From positions 23,916,370 through 23,980,369 of the forward strand of contig JAQNBH010000009.1 of NCBI GenBank assembly GCA_028752905.1: 64,000 bases of DNA. Reading direction: 5' to 3'. The notes under the pieces are model-generated. The model ran no database searches and was not told the origin of the DNA. It was given only the letters and a program-made list of their open reading frames with translations. The position numbers were made by a program, and so were the translations under genes. Position 1 is the first letter of the stretch, and every line of letters begins with the position of its first letter. This document shows positions 1 through 13,000 of the stretch, piece after piece. The stretch is from Cladorhizidae sp. MBARI D1340-BT2. Taxonomy: Eukaryota > Porifera > Demospongiae > Poecilosclerida > Cladorhizidae.

Positions 1-775
1 AAGATTTGCACTGACTTTCTCCTGACATTGGTGGGCATGATCAATTGATTATTTTTGCTTCATATGGTTTATTTCGGTGCTAGTGTAGATGCGAAAAACA
101 CACATCGACTTCAAAGAGTTTTTCCCCCCAGGACCCAACGCACTTTAATGCATATCAGTTAAGGTGCAGTGTGGACAGGACTTTAATCTCACAAACTACA
201 ACTGGGGCCAAGCTGAGATGCCCTGTGTGTTTTCCTCTGGGCTGCAGGGCTCCTGCAGTCATCTGTTCTTGATCTCCTCCTAGCTAGCCCGATATGAAGA
301 ACCATTGATGCATATAGTGTGCATGGGAAAGTTGGACAATAAATCACCCGCTGATTTAGGCGAGTACTTTTTGTAAGGTGTAAGGTGCAGAGTTGACTTT
401 TATCAGCTTCTATATGTAATATATATATACATATATAAGTGTTTCCTCTGAAGAAGTCGGCATTTATGGTGACCTAATTACTTTAGTTTTGTTCCATGCG
501 GCTGTGTCCAGAGAGGCTGCCAAGGAGAGTTCCATGCAGGCAAAGTCAGCTCCTCATGTGGCCTAGTGCAGACTGAAAATTCCTTATTAGAAGGCCTTAA
601 ATGCCCTAGAGCAAAAATGAAAGGTGCTTGTCTGCCAGAAATGGATGTTAGTCTATTATCATCTACTCTATTTAGAAACTTATTCGGACATTATCATTAC
701 ACACAGAGACACACACACGTGGGTGCGCGTGCACCATCCATCCATATACTGCATGCAATTCACTTGGAAGGAATG

Positions 776-822
<47 letters not shown>

Positions 823-975
823 GCACAGAGACAGAGAGAAACCTAAACTGTATTCATGCAACCTCCTCCCTGCATGCATAAACTCAGAGCTCATTGATGT
901 TTATGCGGTAGCTTATGTGTGCCTGCCAGACTGCAACTAATTGATTGGGTGGTGATATTATTTGTCTGTTAACAG
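1..975 (+). other. Upstream syntaxin intron (no exon seen)
   Basis: This is the intron preceding syntaxin exon A. It holds a (CA)n microsatellite at 777-820 and a short (TA)n near 420. I looked for the preceding Habc helix exon and did not see one. Confidence 0.6.
777..820. repeat. (CA)n microsatellite
   Basis: About 22 CA dinucleotides, uninterrupted. The open frames here with His/Thr runs are artefacts. Confidence 0.95.
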
Positions 976-1084
976 CTTTCCACACTTAGTCGGATGTTTA
1001 AAGAAGCAATGGAGGACTACAACATAGAGCAGGAGAGTCACAGAGAGAAGGTTAAAGACCGCATTCACAAGCAGCTACAGTACG
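976..1084 (+). CDS. STX1-like: Syntaxin exon A (Habc end / linker)
   Basis: Acceptor gttaacag precedes 976. The exon reads LSTLSRMFKEAMEDYNIEQ and continues to KDRIHKQLQY. The donor is tacg|gtaaga (phase 1). It matches the syntaxin-1 segment around STLSRKFVEVMTEYN and DRCKDRIQRQLE. Confidence 0.92.
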
Positions 1085-4000
1085 GTAAGAGATGTCTGTG
1101 ATTAGCTGCTAGGACTATGGCAACGTACCAGAGCCAAACAATCTGCAGAAGCCTGCACACTCTGTAACCATGTCAACACAGACATTCCCACACCCACTTT
1201 AATCCAGATGAGTGTTAACTAGCCAGGCCTTCTTTCAGATCTAGTAAGTGTGCTTACATGTGGCCGGAGAAGCCAAAACTCTGGTTAGAATCAGGTTAAA
1301 GCCCTCGGGTAATCATGGCTTGTGATATCCACCAGTGGCTCTGTGTGCTGTTAAAATGCCATGTGTACTATTACTTACTCTTACACAGCCAACCACCAGT
1401 GGCTCTGTGTGCTGTTAAAATGCCATGTGTACTATTACTTACTCTTGCACAGCCAACCACCAGTGGCTCTGTGTGCTGTTAAAATGCCATGTGTACTATT
1501 ACTTACTCTTACGCAGCCAACCACCAGTGGCTCTGTGTGCTGTTAAAATGCCATGTGTACTATTACTTACTCTTACGCAGCCAACCACCAGTGGCTCTGT
1601 GTGCTGTTAAAATGCCATGTGTACTATTACTTACTCTTGTGCAGCCAACCACCAGTGGCTCTGTGTGCTGTTAAAATGCCATGTGTACTATTACTTACTC
1701 TTGCGCAGCCAACCACCAGTGGCTCTGTGTGCTGTTAAAATGCCATGTGTACTATTACTTACTCTTGCACAGCCAACCACCAGTGGCTCTGTGTGCTGTT
1801 AAAATGCCATGTGTACTATTACTTACTCTTGCGCAGCCAACCACCAGTGGCTCTGTGTGCTGTTAAAATGCCATGTGTACTATTACTTACTCTTACGCAG
1901 CCAACCACCAGTGGCTCTGTGTGCTGTTAAAATGCCATGTGTACTATTACTTACTCTTACGCAGCCAACCACCAGTGGCTCTGTGTGCTGTTAAAATGCC
2001 ATGTGTACTATTACTTACTCTTGCGCAGCCAACCACCAGTGGCTCTGTGTGCTGTTAAAATGCCATGTGTACTATTACTTACTCTTGCGCAGCCAACCAC
2101 CAGTGGCTCTGTGTGCTGTTAAAATGCCATGTGTACTATTACTTACTCTTACGCAGCCAACCACCAGTGGCTCTGTGTGCTGTTAAAATGCCATGTGTAC
2201 TATTACTTACTCTTACGCAGCCAACCGCAACATCACAGAAGATCAGCTGGATTCAATGCTAGAGAGCGAAAATACCCAAATCTTCACTCAAGATGTACGC
2301 TCCTACAGAGTCTAATCATGCGTTTCCTTCTTATGATGCTACCACATGATGAAGTGCACAGCTTTCATTGGCATGTACTGATATATATATATATATATGT
2401 ATAATATTTATATGTATAAATGTGTGTGCTGTAGCTCATGCTTATAACTGCTCAGAAGAGAGCAGCTCTGGGTGAATGCGAATGTCGCCACAAGGAGCTC
2501 GTGGATCTGGAGATCAACATCAGGGTGAGCAACATCAGGGTGAGCAGGGGTACTGCATGGATGTGGATGGATTATTGTGAGGAGTGAGTAGGGGTACTGC
2601 ATGGATGTGGATGAATATATTGTTAGGAGTGAGCAGGGGTACTGCATGGATGTGGATGGATTATTGTGAGGAGTGAGTAGGGGTACTGCATGGATGTGGA
2701 TGAATTATTGTGAGGAGTGAGCAGGGGTACTGCATGGATGTGGATGGATTATTGTGAGGAGTGAGCAGGGGTACTGCATGGATGTGGATGAATTATTGTG
2801 AGGACTGAGTAGGGGTACTGCATGGATGTGGATGAATATATTGTTAGGAGTGAGCAGGGGTACTGCATGGATGTGGATGGATTATTGTGAGGAGTGAGTA
2901 GGGGTACTGCATGGATGTGGATGAATTATTGTGAGGAGTGAGCAGGGGTACTGCATGGATGTGGATGGATTATTGTGAGGAGTGAGTAGGGGTACTGCAT
3001 GGATGTGGATAGATTATTGTGAGGACTGAGCAGGGGTACTGCATGGATGTGGATGAATTATTGTGAGGAGTGAGCAGGGGTACTGCATGGATGTGGATGA
3101 ATTATTGTGAGGAGTGAGTAGGGGTACTGCATGGATGTGGATGAATTATTGTGAGGAGTGAGCAGGGGTACTGCATGGATGTGGATGAATTATTGTGAGG
3201 AGCGAGTAGGGGTACTGCATGGATGTGGATGAATTATTGTGAGGAGTGAGCAGGGGTACTGCATGGATGTGGATGAATTATTGTGAGGAGCGAGTAGGGG
3301 TACTGCATGGATGTGGATGAATTATTGTGAGGAGCGAGTAGGGGTACTGCATGGATGTGGATGAATTATTGTGAGGAGCGAGTAGGTGTACTGCATGAAT
3401 ACCGTGGAGACGAGAAGGGACAATGTGGTGAACAAGGTCCGAATAGCCAGCAGCAGAAGCCAAAAAGGCAGAGAGTGCAAGCTGTACTGCTCTCCGGATC
3501 CCAAGACCACCAAACTTCACAGGGAGTGTAGCTTGTGTCCAGGTGGCATCATCATCATCAACAAAGGAGATGTTGCATATCCCACTGAGCAGGGGTACTG
3601 CATGGATGTGGATGAATTATTGTGAGGACTGAGCAGGGGTACTGCATGGATGTGGATGAATTATTGTGAGGACTGAGCAGGGGTACTGCATGGGTGTGGA
3701 TGAATTATTGTGAGGAGACACACCGATGTTAATGTATGTTTGGTAATGTAATATCATCTAGTTGGCTTCCCCAGGTGCTAGATAGGACCTTCCCAGAAAG
3801 GAAGGAATAGCATGAGATGAACTGAGTGTGAGCTACTCTAATCCCTCGAAATGATGCAATAGACACACCATGTGGTGGTGACATGGACCAGTGTGGACCC
3901 TTGCTTGTGTGCATGCTGCAGGACTTGGTTTTACATAAAGCCAATACTAGTGGAGCCAATCTACTGGATCTAAAGCAGTTTCAGTTACCCATAGTGCATA

Positions 4001-7000
4001 TTGTCAGTGTGACTTCCTCTGGAAGTGTGAGTGGCAGTTAGCCAAGACATGTTACAGGGTGGTTGACCCGAATGGGCCTGTCTTGTAAGGAAGTGATGGA
4101 GACTTACTTCTTCCCAATTCTCCCTTGAAAAGCAGACTCAAGCTTTGTATCTGGTGCACCCTAAATTTCTCAAAGTGCAGAGCTTGCAACAATGCAGTGC
4201 TGTCATTAGTGACTCCACCCACTTTTTGAATAAGTGGAAGCCATTACCCCATGCCATGCACGCTGAGGCAGGGCCAAGTAATCGGTATAGATATTGTTGA
4301 TGCAGTCCTGGAATTTTCACTTTTTGCCTCTACTATGGCCTACAATCTCTCTGCAAAATCTTTGCATGTCTTTAAGAGATCTAGCAGCTGTCACACGAGC
4401 TGGGTCATCCCTCATCCCTCTCAACCCAGCAGACTAGGTCATGCCGACATGAGCTAGGTCATCATCTGTCCCTCTCAACCCAGCAGGCTAGGTCATGCTG
4501 ACATGAGCTAGGTCATCATCTGTCCCTCTCAACCCAGCAGACTAGGTCATGCCGACATGAGCTAGGTCATCATCTGTCCCTCTCAACCCAGCAGACTAGG
4601 TCATGCTGACATGAGCTAGGTCATCATCTGTCCCTCTCAACCAAGCAGACTAGGTCATGCCGACATGAGCTAGGTCATCATCTGTCCCTCTCAACCCAGC
4701 AGACTAGGTCATGCCGACATGAGCTGGGTCATCATCTGTCCCTCTCAACCCAGCAGACTAGGTCATGCCGACATGAGCTAGGTCATCATCTGTCCCTCTC
4801 AACCCAGCAGACTAGGTCATGCCGACATGAGCTAGGTCATCATCTGTCCCTCTCAACCCAGCAGACTAGGTCATGCCGACATGAGCTAGGTCATCATCTG
4901 TCCCTCTCAACCCAGCAGACTAGGTCATGCCGACATGAGCTAGGTCATCATCTGTCCCTCTCAACCCAGCAGACTAGGTCATGCTGACATGAGCTAGGTC
5001 ATCATCTGTCCCTCTCAACCCAGCAGACTAGGTCATGCTGACATGAGCTAGGTCATCATCTGTCCCTCTCAACCCAGCAGACTAGGTCATGCCGACATGA
5101 GCTAGGTCATCATCTGTCCCTCTCAACCCAGCAGACTAGGTCATGCCGACATGAGCTAGGTCATCATCTGTCCCTCTCAACCCAGCAGACTAGGTCATGC
5201 CGACATGAGCTAGGTCATCATCTGTCCCTCTCAACCCAGCAGACTAGGTCATGCTGACATGAGCTAGGTCATCATCTGTCCCTCTCAACCCAGCAGACTA
5301 GGTCATGCCGACATGAGCTAGGTCATCATCTGTCCCTCTCAACCCAGCAGACTAGGTCATGCCGACATGAGCTGGGTCATCATCTGTCCCTCTCAACCCA
5401 GCAGACTAGGTCATGCCGACATGAGCTAGGTCATCATCTGTCCCTCTCAACCCAGCAGACTAGGTCATGCCGACATGAGCTGGGTCATCATCTGTCCCTC
5501 TCAACCAAGCAGACTAGGTCATGCCGACATGAGCTAGGTCATCATCTGTCCCTCTCAACCCAGCAGACTAGGTCATGCCGACATGAGCTAGGTCATCATC
5601 TGTCCCTCTCAACCCAGCAGACTAGATGCCTACAATGATAGCCAATGACATGCTACAAGTCCAGAGACAAGAATTGTTTACGCTTTTATTGTGTCTTAAA
5701 CTGGTACTCCATTACTGGCTAGCTGCTATAGCTACCTTATCTTGCATCTAAATATGTCATGCACAGATGTTCACTAGGTATATTTCTAATCATGATCATA
5801 CGCCCCCACACAACAATCATTGATCAAGGAATTGAATAAAGGGCACCGTGAAAGGGCACCATGAAAAGCTTTTCCCAGGAAGAGGTCTTACCATCACAAT
5901 AGACGTAAGTAATAGGCAGATGTGTTTGTGCCCTAGGAACACGGCAGCTTCTTCACTCAACATTTCAGCTTAAAACAGTTTCTACAAGGATTTCTTAAAT
6001 TAAACTACCTGCTCCAAAATATTTAAACTCGGTGCAAAGGTCATGGACATGTATGTAGTTGGAAATACCTGCAGAAAGAGTTCTTTATAAAGAATTGCTC
6101 TCTCTCTCTCTGTCCATGAACCTAGTCGAAACTTAGGCATGGGATTTCCTGCTTGGCTCCTCCCTAGACTTACAGCAAGATTAACGTATTTGCCGGAGGT
6201 CACACCAGAGTATAACCACTCCCTCAAAGTTAGGCATCATTAGAAGTATACTGCTGGAACATCAGTCCCACACTAAATGAAGCGCCCATCTACAAGCATG
6301 CAGGCGCTGGACTAAGCTCTGACATCAACTCCATGCGATCTGGCTGATCTTGGTAGCCATTGTTAACTCGATCTTCTTTCTCCAGTCTCACACTTACTCT
6401 GTATATACATGTACTGTCTATTTCAGCTCTTCTGTTCCATACCTGCCAATCTCCCAGTTTCAATTTGCTGGATGAGACCTTTTTATTACTTAAATGAAAT
6501 GTGTTTTTGCTTGACAATGATAATGATAACAGTGCTCGACTACTATAGGTACTCAATACCTCATCACTAGAGTGCTAGTACTGTATTACAAAGGCTCTGG
6601 GTGTTGCACTCCTGGCCGGACTAAGGAACCGTGCATACCCTGTAGAATGCGCAGGTTTACACCTTGCTGCCAGGCGTCATGGGGTAATTTGTAAGACCAC
6701 TCAGACTGGTACTCTCTACGTGGCAATGTTTTTCTGAATCTTGGACTGCCAGGTGGTCTGCTACTGTCTCTGGTTGAAGCTATACTGACACTCACTGGAA
6801 GATGCTTGTTTAACACATAATATTAGGTCTTGGTGCACGCTATGGAGAGTTCGACTCTACTTCCAAAAAGCCAGTTTTGCACAGGATGCCAGGAAAACAA
6901 TGGTTTGAGGGTATAAACATGCTTGGGAGGTATGCTATTTCCAGACATCTCTGCAAATTTAACAACTCTGAGCTTAAAAGCTGTAGCTCATAATTGTATA

Positions 7001-10000
7001 TTTGGCTCCAGATATTTCACACGGCAAAAAATCGAGATCATTGCATCTTGTAGCTGCAGTATGGGGTCACATGCTCCACTTGACCCCACCCAGTGATTTA
7101 TTCTAGCCACTGCGACATGCAATCCAGCAGAATCAGCACATTCGGCAAAAGCTTCACCCCTGAAATGGAGAGGGAGGTTTGTAGCTGTTATGCGACCTAC
7201 ACTCCGGCAAATCCATACTGTAGTTGCTAGCAGCTGCTCCAGGCCTCCAGCTCACACTAACAGAAAGCTCCTGCAATGAACTAAGCTACAATGCTATCCA
7301 GTCTTTAGACCTGTGGCACTGCATGTGTGCCTAGTGCAGAATACAGGCCCCCAAGTCAGGCTGGCTTCTGTGAACACATTCTTGTTGCAGAAGGTTCCAT
7401 TTCCTTCACCTGCTGCATCACCTTTCCCAGTGTGACCTTGCAGTGTTCTGCTTCTTAGCTCCTCTTTGCTGAGCAGGGATGTCTTATCAGGGCTGGCCAA
7501 GTAGGCGTGGCGCATCCCACTTTCCTCCACACGTGGGCTATTGTTAGTGCCGATGTTGTAACTGGTTGGTTTTGATGGGTCTTGTTTGCTTCTTCACGCC
7601 CTAGACCATCGCATTGCTATCACCCAGCGGCCCTGCCCAATCTCACGTTAGTTGAGCCCTCCCGCTGATGATGTGGATGGAGGGGAGGGGGGTGGGGAGA
7701 GGCCATGGTGGTGAGGACAACCAACAGATATTCAAAATAAATAGGTGGGGAAAGTCCATGGAGGTTGGAGGTCACTCGTCATGACCTTAGAGTGCCTGGG
7801 TTTCTGTGTCAAGGTGGGAGTGGCTCACAGCACAAGTATGTTGTGGTCTAGAGTTCTTACATGACCGGTCTTTATCGCCCCGTGATTAATTCCGAGGAAC
7901 TCTATTTGGTATGCTCTCTAGTCTTACATGTACACTGCAACCTCTATAAAGAGCACACCACATAGTTCGTATTATATACTGCATGTGACATACCTGGCCG
8001 CCTCTGAACATGGGCAGGTCAGGTCAGTGACCTAAATATGAGCAGGTCACCTGACCTAAATATGCGCAAGTCATCTAGCTGTCCTAAATATGGCAGGTCA
8101 CCTGTCCTAAATGTGGCAGGTCACTTGTCCTAAATGTGGCAGGTCACCTGTCCTAAATGTGGCAGGTCACCTGTCCTAAATGTGGCAGGTCACTTGTCCT
8201 AAATGTGGCAGGTTACCTGTCCTAAATGTGGCAGGTCACCTGTCCCAAATGTGGCAGGTCACCTGTTCCAAATGTGGCAGGTCACCTGTCCTAAATGTGG
8301 CAGGTCATCTGTCCTAAATGTGGCAGGTCACTTGTCCTAAATGTGCACAAGTCACCTGTCCTAAATGTGGCAGGTCATCTGTCCTAAATGTGGCAGGTCA
8401 CTTGTCCTAAACGTGCGCAAGTCACCTGTCCTAAATGTGCACAAGTCACCTGTCCTAAATATGGCAGGTCACCTGTCCTAAATATGAGCAGGTTACTTGT
8501 CCTAAACATGAGTAGATCACTTGTCCTAAACATAAGTGAACTTGCCGATGTGCATGTATGGACATAAAAGTGTCACGCTAGACTGGGCGAGACAAATTCC
8601 AAACATAACTCAAAATCTGAGGAAAGGTGTGGTCAATCCTTATAAGGACTGAAGAGGTTGTGATATTGGAAGTGAGCTCTCAGTGGAGAATTGAGCAAGA
8701 AATTATTTTGTCACATGATGCCATATCTGCCATGCATGTGACCATCTATATATAGCCACAGATGGACAGGCCACCCCCCTCTTAAATAAAAAGGGTGTAT
8801 GTAAATAAGATCATTATAGTGAAGAGGAAAAAATTGAAATACCAGCTGCAGATTCGAAGATTGAGGAAAGACAACTGCTGCACAAGAGTGTGCATAGGAA
8901 TGAGCACAGTCTGCATGCTTAATAGCTGCCAAGGAAAGGATGCTGGAGCTGCATTCTGACAGGGCTACTTGATCCTTCAACATGGAGTGGCTGCACCATG
9001 TGGATGAGGGGGGTGTAGGGATCAAGCTCGGCACGGTAAAAACACAACTCTGCCCCCTGTTGTTACTGCTCCCTTGGACAGCGAGTGCAAGGGATAATTG
9101 GCTTCATAGTTGATATATAGAGGTAAGATATCTGAGCCATATTTTCTATAGAGGCTGATGACAAGCATACTGATCACACAAATATGCGTTTGCAAAATGC
9201 ATGAAGTTCTTGTCAGTTTCTGCATTATCTTCCCTTCAATACTCTGACAGTTCCCTCACCCAGTAAGCATTGTCTGGTGACCTCACTCTTAGTATGCTTC
9301 CCTTCACAAGGGCAGGGGGAAGCTCTTTTAGATCAATTATTGATTGGACAGGGATGATTTATATGCTTCCATGTGATAGTTATTGAAATGTGCCCGAGAT
9401 TCTGAGCCCATTTTCACTAGTATGTACTAACAAACCTCATTAGCTACTGAAATTAAAGCCAGTTTGTCAGCCCCCCTTGTGCGCATGTAGGATTATCAAA
9501 TGATTCAACAATCTGTAACATGGTTGACCTCAAGTGTGTGCCTTCACTCAGCGCATAGCACTGAAGGTCCTTGCACTCCAAGCATTTGTTGCCAGCATAA
9601 GAGCACCAATTCCACCAGCTCACTTCATGGCACCAGCTCAGCAGCAAGACTATTCAGGTAATTTCTCACAATATAGATATCTGTTACACTCACTTTGATG
9701 TTAGTGATGAGAGTTTGCAGCAGTACCAGCAGTACCCTTAAATTAAAATCTCCAAGTTCAACCTCTTATCTTCAGCTCATCATAAAATCAGCATTATTTG
9801 CAAGCTTTGAAATTAAGCTCTCTCAAGACTGATACATCTATATGGTCAAATCCCTCTACAGGGGACCCTACTTTGAAATAGATTTGGCAAATACAGTGTC
9901 TGATGCTTGAATCGACATGAGCTGCCGCTTGCCCATCTTCATGCCTATCATTCCAGTTGTGGGGAAGGATTGGTTCATCCACACTCTACTTTGCGCTTCT

Positions 10001-13000
10001 GTCATTTTCTTGACCTTCCAGAATTCTTCAAATCTGTCATCATTTCTCAAGGATGTCAGTGTGGTCACAATCATAGTCCTTCTGCTATTGAAAAAAGGTT
10101 ATGCTGAAGAGTCCTGCTCAAGTTATTTCTGATGCAAGAGTGTCTCTCTCTCTCAAAAAAAATCGAAAGGGATCATCTGTGATGCCACTCCTCTGATTTG
10201 AGCAATAGTCCGAAGGTCCTTTACACTTCCAAGGCTTTATCCCACACTTCTGGGAGCACCTCATAATCTTCCTTCCATATACATAAAAGAAAGTCCGTCT
10301 ATCTGTCTGTCTGTCTCTGTGTGTGTCCTTTATGCAGGGGTGCGGTTTGCTAAGAAGTTCAAACTAGGAAGGTGTACTTTTATACTGGGATGGGTACAGA
10401 CTACGTTGTTAGGTAATGTTCAACTCCAGACTAATTGGAAGGCATCGCCGCCCGCCCCCCAAACGGTTGTAAACATCAGCCGTTTGGGCATTCATTTTCA
10501 CGTTGGCAATGGTAGCTCGCAAATTACACAATACGGCGATGACGAACTGTATTAGCCAATTAGAAGCTCACATGACGCAAGCAGTTAAGCTAGTGAAGTT
10601 AACCCCTCCCCCTGGGCCACTTTTGTGTTGACAGGTCAATCCAATATAGCTTTGTTGAAATTGACTTCAAAGAAAAGTTGTCGGGTCTGGCGGAGGTTTT
10701 GCAGGTGCAGACTACTCGTTATTATTTTCTTTTATATGCTGAAAATTGAAGTTCAGCTGCCCGTGCTTCAGGGGAAGCTGCTTCCAAATGCTCTTAATAG
10801 AACTCTCTTCTGTTGGCCATACTTCCACAACTCATATCGGAATCTGCCTGCCCATTATGTTACAGGGCACCACTTGGTGCAAACTTGCGCCAGTTAAGAG
10901 GTATGTAAAGAACATGAACTTCTCCATATCACAAGCACATGGAATCACCATGCAATCATTTAAGGTTTAGGGCCTGGGCAGTAGCTAGGGCAATGGCTAG
11001 AGCAGTGCAATCTAACAAGGCTAGGGCTAGGATAGTAGCTAGGGCAGTGCAATCTAACAAGGCTAGGGCTAGGACAGTAGCTAGGGCAGTGCAATCTAAC
11101 AATAGGGCTAGGACAGTAGCTAGGGTAGGGCAGTGCAATCTAACAAGGCTAGGGCTAGGGCAGTAGCTAGGGCAGTGCAATCTAACAAGGCTAGGGCTAG
11201 GATAGTAGCTAGGGCAATGGCTAGAGCAGTGCAATCTAACAGGCTAGGGCTAGGACAGTAGCTAGGGCAGTGCAATCTAACAAGGCTAGGGCTAGGACAG
11301 TAGCTAGGGCAGTGCAATCTAACAAGGCTAGGGCTAGGACAGTAGCTAGGGCAGTGCAATCTAACAAGGCTAGGGCTAGGACAGTAGCTAGGGCAGTGCA
11401 ATCTAACAAGGCTAGGGCTAGGACAGTAGCTAGGGCAGTGCAATCTAACAAGGCTAGGGCTAGGACAGTAGCTAGGGCAGTGCAATCTAACAAGGCTAGG
11501 GCTAGGACAGTAGCTAGGGCAGTGCAATCTAACAAGGCTAGGGCTAGGGCAGTAGCTAGGGCAGTGCAATCTAACAAGGCTAGGGCTAGGACAGTAGCTA
11601 GGGCAATGGCTAGAGCAGTGCAATCTAACAGGCTAGGGCTAGGACAGTAGCTAGGGCAGTGCAATCTAACAAGGCTAGGGCTAGGACAGTAGCTAGGGCA
11701 GTGCAATCTAACAAGGCTAGGGCTAGGACAGTAGCTAGGGCAGTGCAATCTAACAAGGCTAGGGCTAGGACAGTAGCTAGGGCAGTGCAATCTAACAAGG
11801 CTAGGGCTAGGATAGTAGCTAGGGCAGTGCAATCTAACAAGGCTAGGGCTAGGGCAGTAGCTAGGGCAGTGCAATCTAACAAGGCTAGGGCTAGGACAGT
11901 AGCTAGGGCAGTGCAATCTAACAAGGCTAGGGCTAGGACAGTAGCTAGGGCAGTGCAATCTAACAAGGCTAGGGCTAGGACAGTAGCTAGGGCAGTGCAA
12001 TCTAACAAGGCTAGGGCTAGGACAGTAGCTAGGGCAGTGCAATCTAACAAGGCTAGGGCTAGGACAGTAGCTAGGGCAGTGCAATCTAACAAGGCAATGG
12101 CTAGAGCAGTGCAATCTAACAAGGCTAGGGCTAGGACAGTAGCTAGGGCAGTGCAATCTAACAAGGCTAGGGCTAGGACAGTAGCTAGGGCAGTGCAATC
12201 TAACAAGGCTAGGGCTAGGGCAGTAGCTAGGGCAGTGCAATCTAACAAGGCTAGGGCTAGGACAGTAGCTAGGGCAATGGCTAGAGCAGTGCAATCTAAC
12301 AGGCTAGGGCTAGGACAGTAGCTAGGGCAGTGCAATCTAACAAGGCTAGGGCTAGGACAGTAGCTAGGGCAGTGCAATCTAACAAGGCTAGGGCTAGGAC
12401 AGTAGCTAGGGCAGTGCAATCTAACAAGGCTAGGGCTAGGACAGTAGCTAGGGCAGTGCAATCTAACAAGGCTAGGGCTAGGACAGTAGCTAGGGCAGTG
12501 CAATCTAACAAGGCTAGGGCTAGGACAGTAGCTAGGGCAGTGCAATCTAACAAGGCTAGGGCTAGGGCAGTAGCTAGGGCAGTGCAATCTAACAAGGCTA
12601 GGGCTAGGACAGTAGCTAGGGCAATGGCTAGAGCAGTGCAATCTAACAGGCTAGGGCTAGGACAGTAGCTAGGGCAGTGCAATCTAACAAGGCTAGGGCT
12701 AGGACAGTAGCTAGGGCAGTGCAATCTAACAAGGCTAGGGCTAGGGCAGTAGCTAGGGCAGTGCAATCTAACAAGGCTAGGGCTAGGACAGTAGCTAGGG
12801 CAGTGCAATCTAACAAGGCTAGGGCTAGGACAATAGCTAGGGCAGTGCAATCTAACAAGGCTAGGGCTAGGACAGTAGCTAGGGCAGTGCAATCTAACAA
12901 GGCTAGGGCTAGGACAGTACTTAGCTAGAGCAGTGCAATCTAACAAGGCTAGGGCTAGGACAGTAGCTAGGGCAGTGCAATCTAACAAGGCTAGGGCTAG

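Noticed and set aside
1330..2226. CRISPR-like array
   Set aside because: Units are contiguous 64-bp repeats with no unique spacers, and the context is an animal gene.
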